From JAIRMO01 sp046533115 (GTDB taxonomy: Bacteria > Spirochaetota > Spirochaetia > Treponematales > Breznakiellaceae), in contig NZ_JAJQRC010000006.1 in the NCBI RefSeq assembly GCF_046533115.1, positions 43,915 to 107,914 on the forward strand: a DNA stretch of 64,000 bases, read 5' to 3'. Position 1 is the first letter of the stretch; every line of letters starts with the position of its first letter. The notes below the pieces were generated by a model that made no database searches, was not told where the DNA came from, and worked only from the letters and a program-made list of their open reading frames with translations. Made by a program: the position numbers and the translations under genes. Shown here piece after piece: positions 17,906 to 23,796 of the stretch.

Positions 17906-18079
17906 CTATTTGATCTTTGTTTCCTTATGCAGGGTATGCTTTCGGTCAAAGGGGCAGTATTTGTTAAGCTCCAGCTTTTCCTGCATATTCCGCCTGTTTT
18001 TTTGGGTAGTGTAATTCTTCCGTTTACATTCACTACATTGGAGAGCAATAAGCTCCACCGCTGTCTTTTTACTCGCCAT
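17906..18079 (-). CDS. rpmG: 50S ribosomal protein L33
   Basis: A 57-residue L33 lying between tRNA-Thr and tRNA-Trp, as in many bacteria. The sequence begins MASKKTAVELIALQ and ends KHTLHKETKIK, clearly L33. The first metal knuckle is intact (C15 and C18 in CSEC). The second reads YCPFDRKH, so only C42 remains and the fourth ligand is Asp45. Zinc binding may be altered or use Asp; I recall related treponemal L33 proteins also lacking the fourth Cys, but have not checked. Confidence 0.92.
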   Translation of the reverse strand: MASKKTAVELIALQCSECKRKNYTTQKNRRNMQEKLELNKYCPFDRKHTLHKETKIK

Positions 18080-18125
18080 AATCCAGCCCCTTCCGGTTCA
18101 AATTTCCTTATAAATAAACCCAGCT

Positions 18126-18284
18126 ATAGTCCGTTTTCGGTCAAGCCCTCAAGCGGAATCGCCTTCCGTTCGTAAACGTCCGTGTTCACTCACTCCAGGC
18201 CGGGGCGCTCCCTGGCGGCGCACCTCCTGTGCGCCTTACCTCCCTACGGTCGGCGTTCGCGCCCTTCGATTCCGTTTTCGGTCA
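18126..18284 (-). repeat. tRNA-Thr 3'-end duplication enclosing a structured element
   Basis: About 31 bases covering the tRNA-Thr 3' end and its flank (plus strand TCCGTTTTCGGTCAAGCC and on) occur next to the tRNA at 18271-18301 and again at about 18128-18158. Between them, on the minus strand, a sequence complementary to the T arm (CGGAATCGAA) is followed by the core GCCGACCGTAGGGAGG (18239-18254). Then come a hairpin GGCGCAC/GTGCGCC with loop AGGAG and a closing GGGCGC/GCGCCC stem. Transcription from the tRNA promoter would read it. Confidence 0.75.
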
Positions 18285-18357
18285 AGCCCTCAAGCGGAAT
18301 CGAACCGCTGACCGCATCCTTACCATGGATGTGCTCTGCCAACTGAGCTACAAGGGC
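18285..18357 (-). tRNA. trnT: tRNA-Thr (anticodon GGT)
   Basis: Reading from 18357: acceptor GCCCTTG pairs with TGAGGGC (two wobble pairs), D arm GCTCAGTTGGCAGAGC, anticodon stem CATCC/GGATG with loop ATGGTAA giving GGT, and T arm AGCGG-TTCGATT-CCGCT. CCA is not encoded. It is the first gene of the transcript running through rpmG to rpoC. Confidence 0.95.
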
Positions 18358-18386
18358 ATAGAAACTACATTCTATAACGTTCTAGG

Positions 18387-18415
18387 AACATAACAGAATA
18401 AGCAAATTGTGTCAA
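18387..18415 (-). promoter_or_regulatory. Main promoter of the tRNA-Thr-rpmG-secE-nusG-rpoBC transcript
   Basis: On the minus strand TTGACA (18415-18410), 17 bases and TATGTT (18392-18387) form a strong promoter about 22 bases before tRNA-Thr. Confidence 0.65.
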
Positions 18416-18444
18416 GGGGAGTTCTATAAAAATGAACGGGGGAC

Positions 18445-18473
18445 TTATAAATTTACCGGATTTTAACTATAAT
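18445..18473 (+). promoter_or_regulatory. Possible promoter of the purine nucleoside phosphorylase gene
   Basis: A perfect TATAAT box (18468-18473) lies 140 bases before the start codon, with a weak TTATAA at the -35 distance (17-base spacer). It is divergent from the tRNA-Thr promoter. Confidence 0.4.
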
Positions 18474-18613
18474 TGGAAATATCCTGAAAATTCAGTTTTG
18501 AAGGGATGGCTGCGCTGAATTTAACGGGAAAGCGGGCTTTTAACTGCTTTTTCCTGGTTAATTCCACGACCAAACTGCGTTTTGGGATAGTTTATGCCTT
18601 AAGAGGAGTGGAT

Positions 18614-19318
18614 ATGTCTATTCATATTGCGGCCCAGGCGGGGGAGATTGCGGAGGTCATTTTATTGCCCGGCGATCCCCTGCGGGCCAAATTTATCGCT
18701 GAAAATTTCCTGGAAAAACCCCATTTGTATACCGAGGTCCGGAATATCCTGGGGTATACCGGCAGCTATAAGGGGAAACCGGTCTCGGTCCAGGGGACCG
18801 GGATGGGAATTCCTTCAATTTCAATATATCTTAACGAATTATTCAGGGATTACGGGGTTAAACGGGCGATTCGGATAGGGACTGCCGGGGCGATCCAGGA
18901 CCAGGTAAAAGTCCGGGATTTGGTATTGGCTATGGCGGCCTCCACCGATTCCGGGGCCAATGCCATTCGATTTAAGGGGAGGAATTTTGCCCCGACGGCG
19001 AATTTTTTTCTGCTGAAAACCGCCTATGACATTGCCCGTTCCAAGGGCTGGCAGCCTAAGGTGGGTAATGTGGTTTGTTCCGATATGTTCTACACCGAAG
19101 ATCCCGATGAATGGAAGCTCTGGGCCAAATTCGGCGCCCTGGCCCTGGAAATGGAGACCGCCGAGCTTTACACCCTGGCGGCAAAATATGGCCGGGAAGC
19201 CCTGGCCATACTGACTATTTCGGATAGCCTTATCACCCACGAAATAACCAGCGCCGAAGAACGGCAAACGACCTTTACCCGGATGATGGAGGTAGCCCTG
19301 GAAACGGCTATTGCCTAG
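18614..19318 (+). CDS. deoD: Purine-nucleoside phosphorylase, DeoD type
   Basis: It cleaves purine (deoxy)ribonucleosides with phosphate to free base and (deoxy)ribose-1-phosphate in salvage. The ATG at 18614 follows GAGGAG and gives 234 residues, the usual hexameric PNP length; the frame is open upstream to 18506 but without a ribosome site. Landmarks are GDPLRAKFIAENFL near residue 22, GTGMGIPSISIY for phosphate binding, LEMETAELY near 180 and the catalytic Asp in TISDSL near 204. It stands alone. Confidence 0.94.
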   Translation: MSIHIAAQAGEIAEVILLPGDPLRAKFIAENFLEKPHLYTEVRNILGYTGSYKGKPVSVQGTGMGIPSISIYLNELFRDYGVKRAIRIGTAGAIQDQVKVRDLVLAMAASTDSGANAIRFKGRNFAPTANFFLLKTAYDIARSKGWQPKVGNVVCSDMFYTEDPDEWKLWAKFGALALEMETAELYTLAAKYGREALAILTISDSLITHEITSAEERQTTFTRMMEVALETAIA

Positions 19319-19357
19319 TACCTTTTTCCTTTTTGGGGCATGGTGTAAAGCGTCCGG

Positions 19358-19386
19358 TTGAATTTCCCCCGAAAATTCGGTACTAT
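19358..19386 (+). promoter_or_regulatory. Promoter of the Rpn-like gene
   Basis: TTGAAT (19358-19363), a 17-base spacer and TACTAT (19381-19386) lie just upstream of the start codon, leaving a very short leader. Confidence 0.45.
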
Positions 19387-19403
19387 TAAAACCGGTGACG
19401 GTA

Positions 19404-20303
19404 ATGAGCGCAAACCGTGAATATAAAGACAGTGTATTCTCCTGGCTTTTCAGTAATCCCGATACTCTCCGGGAACTCTACGGCGCCCTATCGGGGGTGA
19501 CCCTGCCCCCGGACGTGCCCATCACTATCAACACCCTGGAAGGTACCCTTTTTAAGGGCCGAATGAATGACATCTCCTTTATTATCGGCGGCCTGCTCGT
19601 GGTCCTCATAGAACACCAATCCACCATAAATGAAAACATGCCCCTGCGCCTGCTCCTCTACGTCGCCAGGCTTTACGAACGTATCACCGATGAAAAGAAC
19701 ATCTACCGGGGGAAGCGGGTTCCCCTGCCCCTGCCGGAGTTCATCGTGCTCTATAATGGCGCCGCCCCCTACCCGGACGAAACAACCCTGAAACTCTCCG
19801 ATGCCTTCCATGACCCTGCGGAACTCGGTATTACCAAAGGCGATATATCCCTGGAACTCACGGTAAAGGTCTACAACATCAACCGGGGCCACAACGAGCC
19901 GATAATCCGGCGGTGCAAGGCCCTTGCGGGGTACAGCGCCTTCATCGCCACGGTACGGGAGTACGAGGAAGCGGGAAAAAGCCGGGAAGAGGCGATAAAG
20001 CAGGCGGTAAAAGAGTGCATAAAACAAAATATTTTGAAAGAATTTTTGGAAATCCACTCAACGGAGGTAATGAATATGTTATTTACCGAATGGAACTGGG
20101 ACGATGCCCTTGCCATTCAGCGGGAGGAAGGCATGGAGGAGGGTTTAGCAAAGGGCCGGGAAGAGGGCTTGGAGGAGGGTCTGGCAAAGGGCCGGCAAAC
20201 GGGATGGGAAGAGGCCAAGACCGAATACGCAGAGCAGCTCCGGCAAGTTCAGGAACAGATCCGACAACTGGAGGAGGAAAACCGCCGGCTGCGGGAGAGG
20301 TAA
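19404..20303 (+). CDS. Rpn/PD-(D/E)XK-type putative nuclease
   Basis: A member of the large family of Rpn-like proteins (recombination-promoting nuclease/putative transposase), 299 residues from ATG 19404, with GGTGA as ribosome site. The N-terminal MSANREYKDSVFSWLFS is typical. The nuclease core has Asp56 in MNDISFII and Glu70-x-Gln72 in LIEHQST, matching the D...ExQ active site. The C-terminal third becomes highly charged with repeated EEGLAKGREEGLEEG heptad-like units and a predicted coiled coil. Such genes are multicopy in treponemes and repeat numbers vary; whether they cut DNA for defence or recombination is unclear. Confidence 0.75.
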   Translation: MSANREYKDSVFSWLFSNPDTLRELYGALSGVTLPPDVPITINTLEGTLFKGRMNDISFIIGGLLVVLIEHQSTINENMPLRLLLYVARLYERITDEKNIYRGKRVPLPLPEFIVLYNGAAPYPDETTLKLSDAFHDPAELGITKGDISLELTVKVYNINRGHNEPIIRRCKALAGYSAFIATVREYEEAGKSREEAIKQAVKECIKQNILKEFLEIHSTEVMNMLFTEWNWDDALAIQREEGMEEGLAKGREEGLEEGLAKGRQTGWEEAKTEYAEQLRQVQEQIRQLEEENRRLRER

Positions 20304-20391
20304 TTATTATTGTATAGTAGGGAACTGCGTCCTGATTTTCCCGTCTCTCCTAACTTCTCATTCCTCCCTCCTCACTAAGTTCTCCGTATGC

Positions 20392-20421
20392 TTGACTTTT
20401 TGTTTCAGAATGTTCTATAGT
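20392..20421 (+). promoter_or_regulatory. Promoter of tRNA-Leu
   Basis: TTGACT (20392-20397), an 18-base spacer and TATAGT (20416-20421) lie directly before the tRNA. The preceding text (20345-20378) is a pyrimidine-rich copy of the dispersed repeat also seen near 1516 and 63175. Confidence 0.6.
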
Positions 20422-20431
20422 ATTAAAATCC

Positions 20432-20515
20432 GCCCGGGTGGTGAAATTGGCAGACACGCTAGTTTCAGGTACTAGTGCTCGCAAGGGCTTGGGGGTTCAA
20501 GTCCCCCCCCGGGCA
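20432..20515 (+). tRNA. trnL: tRNA-Leu (anticodon CAG)
   Basis: The 84-base tRNA has acceptor GCCCGGG/CCCGGGC with discriminator A, anticodon stem CTAGT/ACTAG with loop TTCAGGT giving CAG, a class II long variable arm (GCTCGCAAGGGC) and T loop TTCAAGT. CCA is not encoded. A strong terminator follows seven bases later. Confidence 0.95.
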
Positions 20516-20521
20516 AAAAGT

Positions 20522-20550
20522 AAAACCCCCGTCTTAGACGGGGGTTTTGT
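20522..20550 (+). terminator. Rho-independent terminator after tRNA-Leu
   Basis: AAAACCCCCGTC (20522-20533) pairs perfectly with GACGGGGGTTTT (20537-20548) over a three-base loop. The T run belongs to the stem, so it would also work in the opposite direction. Confidence 0.8.
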
Positions 20551-20822
20551 TATGCAAAAAACGGGGACTTGAACCGGAGGACGCGCCGACCAAAGGGAGG
20601 ATAGCGCGCATGGATGCGTGCGGCAGCGTCCGTAGGCGGGCCGGAACGGTCGAGACAGGCAAAAAGGCTTGCCTTTTTGCCGGAGTCCACGCCGAGCGAA
20701 TGCGAGGAAAAGGCGCCAGGGATGGCGCCGTCAGTGGACGTAGGCGGCCTTGAAGTCCGAAATACGATGTTGAGGGCATCAAGGTCGAGACCGTGGAGGC
20801 CAAGTCCCCCCCCGGGCAAAAA
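20551..20822 (+). repeat. tRNA-Leu 3'-end duplication enclosing two structured elements
   Basis: The tRNA-Leu 3' end AAGTCCCCCCCCGGGCAAAA (from 20499) is repeated at about 20801-20822. Between them lie GGGGACTTGAACC, complementary to the T arm (20563-20575), then two copies of the structured element. Copy 1 has stem GGACGC/GCGTCC, core GCCGACCAAAGGGAGG (20585-20600) and hairpin GCGCGCA/TGCGTGC. Copy 2 has stem GTCCAC/GTGGAC, core from 20691 and hairpin GGCGCCA/TGGCGCC. A perfect palindrome (20658-20681, GGCAAAAAGGC/GCCTTTTTGCC) separates the copies. There is no gene in this 342-base gap (20516-20857). Confidence 0.78.
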
Positions 20823-20857
20823 GGTTCATTGAGCGGTCCAAAATTTGAGCGGGGCGG

Positions 20858-21316
20858 CTATTCGGTAGCAATTTCCGATAGGGTTTTATAAATGGTTAGT
20901 TGGTTTTTGCCCCCTACCTGGGCGTAGGCAGCATGGTCGGTCATTTTTTTGACCAGGTGTATGCCCAAGCCGCCTATGTTACGCTTCTCAATGGGAGCGC
21001 CGGTTTGGGGGGCGGGCCATTGCAGGGGATTAAAGGGGGTTCCCCCGTCTTCGAACTGCAGCACCAAGGCGTCTCCGGCCCTGCCGAAGCGCACGGTTGC
21101 TTCCCCGGTCTGTTCGGGATAGGCGTACTTGGCGATATTGATAAAGATCTCTTCGGTTACCATCATAATATGATGGCAGGTCTTGGTGGAACAGGAATAA
21201 GCCGCTAGGGTTGTCTCTACCCAATCAAGCAGCTGATCAAGGTTAGCAGCGGAGGCGGAAAGGGTTATTTCCTTTTCAAAGGCCGGCGGGGCGTTATACA
21301 TTTGCAGGGGATTCAT
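20858..21316 (-). CDS. RsbW-like anti-sigma/partner-switch ATPase
   Basis: A GHKL-fold (HATPase_c_2) protein of the serine kinase/anti-sigma factor class, about 152 residues. The N box is EEIFINIAKYAY, the G1 box FEDGGTPFNP and the G2 box RNIGGLGIHLVKKM. The upstream phosphatase gene overlaps its start. I prefer the ATG at 21316 because GGTGGG precedes it; ATGs at 21331 and 21301 are alternatives. In B. subtilis-type modules such proteins phosphorylate a STAS antagonist, which the PP2C phosphatase reverses. All three partners lie here in one run. Confidence 0.85.
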   Translation of the reverse strand: MNPLQMYNAPPAFEKEITLSASAANLDQLLDWVETTLAAYSCSTKTCHHIMMVTEEIFINIAKYAYPEQTGEATVRFGRAGDALVLQFEDGGTPFNPLQWPAPQTGAPIEKRNIGGLGIHLVKKMTDHAAYAQVGGKNQLTIYKTLSEIATE

Positions 21317-23438
21317 CGGTATACCCACCATGGTAGATTACGGCCAGGGTCGTGATGTCATCGGACTGTTCGGCCCCCATGACAAATCGGGTAATCTCCT
21401 GCCTGATGGCCTTGTCAAAGGCCTCCGGCGGCAGATCGCGGCAGGCATTTGCCTTTTCCAGAAACCGTTCGTTGCCAAATTGTTCCCCCTCCTGATTCAT
21501 CGCCTCGTTGACACCGTCGGTATACAGGTAGAGCCGGTCCCCGGCATGGAGATCCAGTTGACCCAGGTGATACTGGGCATCTTCGAATATACCCAGGGCT
21601 ACGCCGCCCTTAAACCGCATAAATTGGTAGGGCTCCCCGGCAGGGGAGAGGAGGGGAGGATTATGTCCACCATTGGAATAGGTCATTCTTCCGGTATGCA
21701 AATCAACGATATAGAGAAAAACCGTGACAAACATACCCTGGGGGTTGTCCTCGCAGAGGAGCTTATTGACCGTATCCAGGGTTTCCGCGGGATCATTCGT
21801 ACTGATCATGTGGATCTTGAGCAGGGTCTTGGCAATCACCATGAACAGGGCAGCGGGGACCCCCTTTCCGCTGACATCGGCAATGAGACAGGCGATTTGG
21901 GTCTCTTCCGCATCCAGGTAAAAAAAGTCATAAAAGTCCCCGCCGACCTCTTTCGCCGGGGTCATTTTCGCGTAAAGGCTCAGTTCCCCGCAGTCTGAAA
22001 ATTTGGGGAAGATCCGGGGCAGCATATTGGTTTGAATATCCGCCGCGGCGCTTAATTCGCCGTTGATCCGTTCCTTTTCACCGTTGATCGTTTTAATATC
22101 CCGGATCATCTGATTGAACCGTTCCGCCAGGATACCGATTTCATCATGGGAGTTGACCTCAAGCCGATAATTCAAGTCGCCGGCGCCGATAATCTCCGCC
22201 CCCTGGCAGAGGGTTACGATGGGGGCAGTCAGGCTTCGGGACAAGCGAAAGGCAAGGTAGAGGGCAATACCCGCGGTTATGATTATCACGCCCGCTATGA
22301 TCAGGAGGATCGTCAAAAAACTTCTATTAATTCCCGCCACCGCATCCCGGGTAAGTCCGATAATATTCCGCTCTATCGCCCGGGCCGGCTCGGTAACCTC
22401 GTCGGCGGTCATCATGACCCCCATGCTAAAATCGACCACCCCCAGGGGACTATAGGCGGCATACATATCCTGCCCGTCAATGCTCAGGGGCATAATGCCC
22501 TCTTGCCTGCCGATCATCCGTTCTGCCAGTTCCTGCAGCCCGGGATTATCACTGTGCAGGTAATCTTCGCCCAGGATCCTTGCCGGATCGCTGGTACGGA
22601 GCATCTTTTCCTGGGGGCTTATGATTACCCGGCCCTTATTATCAAGCAGAAAGGCATAACCGGTTTTGCCGATGGTACTTAAATTGATGACATCTTCCAC
22701 CGCGGTTAACAGGATGCCGTTGCCGGCCACCCCCTTGAACACCGGCTCCCCCGTGGAGTAGTCGTAATAGGGCATGGCACAGGACATGCTGGCACCCCGG
22801 CCAAGGGCATCCACGAAAACATCGGTCCAAAAGAGGCCGTTCCGGGCCTTGGCCCCCTGGTACCAAACGCGGCTTTTCACATCATAATCGTTCTTGTTAA
22901 AAGCGGAAGATCCCTTGTCCACCACGATAAAATAACCGGATTCCCCGCCAATATAACTGGCGACGATGTCGATGTTTACCACATTAAACTGCCCCAGAAT
23001 ATCGGAAATATTGGCCGCCAGGAAAACTTCCTCCCGAATAGCGGCAAGGGATACCCCCGGGGCGGTCATTAAATAGGGATCCGTGGACCCCTCCTCTCCG
23101 GGCTGTAAATAATTTATGGGCCGGGGTCTATACCGATCCTTGTAGGTATAGATATCACTGGCGATATCCGCTACCCGTTTGGTTTGATTCTCCATGGCCC
23201 GGAATTTTTCATTCACCAAGGCGGCCTTGTCCCGGACGAGGCTCATCATCTGGGTCTGCAGCTGGGCTTCCAGGGCCTTTTGACTGTCCGCGGCCGCCAT
23301 AACCCCCAGGGTGTCGTTGTGGGAAAGGGTGGTCCGGCGGATGTTTAAAATACTTACCATGGTGGCAAGGCTCAACACCAGGAGGGCCCCCAGGGAGGTG
23401 GACAGGATTACGATTAAAATCTTACGTTTAATGGTCAT
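21294..23438 (-). CDS. Membrane PP2C-family (RsbU/SpoIIE) phosphatase with Cache and HAMP domains
   Basis: A 714-residue signalling phosphatase. A first membrane helix (about 8-30) precedes a periplasmic double-Cache-type sensor (about 50-365, with the typical GKTGYAFLLDNKGRVI and SCAMPYYDYSTG). A second helix (about 370-395) leads into a HAMP domain (about 396-450) and a C-terminal SpoIIE/PP2C domain (about 475-705, with GGDFYDFFYLD, ADVSGKGVPAALFM and SDDITTLAV metal-binding motifs). It would sense an extracytoplasmic ligand and dephosphorylate the STAS protein encoded just upstream. The start overlaps that gene by four bases (ATGA). Confidence 0.88.
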   Translation of the reverse strand: MTIKRKILIVILSTSLGALLVLSLATMVSILNIRRTTLSHNDTLGVMAAADSQKALEAQLQTQMMSLVRDKAALVNEKFRAMENQTKRVADIASDIYTYKDRYRPRPINYLQPGEEGSTDPYLMTAPGVSLAAIREEVFLAANISDILGQFNVVNIDIVASYIGGESGYFIVVDKGSSAFNKNDYDVKSRVWYQGAKARNGLFWTDVFVDALGRGASMSCAMPYYDYSTGEPVFKGVAGNGILLTAVEDVINLSTIGKTGYAFLLDNKGRVIISPQEKMLRTSDPARILGEDYLHSDNPGLQELAERMIGRQEGIMPLSIDGQDMYAAYSPLGVVDFSMGVMMTADEVTEPARAIERNIIGLTRDAVAGINRSFLTILLIIAGVIIITAGIALYLAFRLSRSLTAPIVTLCQGAEIIGAGDLNYRLEVNSHDEIGILAERFNQMIRDIKTINGEKERINGELSAAADIQTNMLPRIFPKFSDCGELSLYAKMTPAKEVGGDFYDFFYLDAEETQIACLIADVSGKGVPAALFMVIAKTLLKIHMISTNDPAETLDTVNKLLCEDNPQGMFVTVFLYIVDLHTGRMTYSNGGHNPPLLSPAGEPYQFMRFKGGVALGIFEDAQYHLGQLDLHAGDRLYLYTDGVNEAMNQEGEQFGNERFLEKANACRDLPPEAFDKAIRQEITRFVMGAEQSDDITTLAVIYHGGYTDESPANV

Positions 23439-23737
23439 CTTTGGATATCAAAAATATCATCCAGGCCGGTTACTTCAAAAACTTCCATTACCTCTTTCCG
23501 TACATTGCGCAGGGTCAGGGCCCCCCCGGAAGCATAGAGCCTTTTTTGCACCATCACCAATACCCGCAGTCCCGACGATGCCAGATAGTCTACCCCGGTA
23601 AAGTCAAGAACCAGCGCATTTGACGAGGCCAGGACTTCCTCCATCGCAGCGCTGAATTCCGGGGCGGTGGTGGTGCTCAACTTTCCGCTAATGGTGAGGA
23701 CGGTTTTACCCTCCGACTGGGTTTTGACAATTTCCAT
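23435..23737 (-). CDS. STAS-domain anti-sigma factor antagonist (RsbV/SpoIIAA-like)
   Basis: A 100-residue single STAS domain. The phosphorylatable serine is S54 or S55 in DYLASSGLRVLVMVQK, in the same context as SpoIIAA. It is the expected substrate of the adjacent phosphatase and of the RsbW-like ATPase, which gives a complete switch encoded in the order antagonist, phosphatase, kinase. It begins 59 bases after tssM on the same strand, so it may be cotranscribed with the type VI cluster as well as from its own promoter. Confidence 0.88.
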   Translation of the reverse strand: MEIVKTQSEGKTVLTISGKLSTTTAPEFSAAMEEVLASSNALVLDFTGVDYLASSGLRVLVMVQKRLYASGGALTLRNVRKEVMEVFEVTGLDDIFDIQR

Positions 23738-23755
23738 TCATTTTATCCCTTGCTT

Positions 23756-23784
23756 ACTTTATCCCAATTGGATGATCATGTAAA
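23756..23784 (-). promoter_or_regulatory. Possible promoter of the partner-switch operon
   Basis: TTTACA (23784-23779), 17 bases and TAAAGT (23761-23756) on the minus strand, about 20 bases before the STAS gene. It would make the module partly independent of the type VI transcript. Confidence 0.35.
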
Positions 23785-23796
23785 CCATTCCTGCCC

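Noticed and set aside
19395..19403. GTG 19395 as start of the Rpn-like gene
   Set aside because: It would use up the GGTGA that serves as ribosome site for the ATG at 19404, and the family usually begins MSANR.
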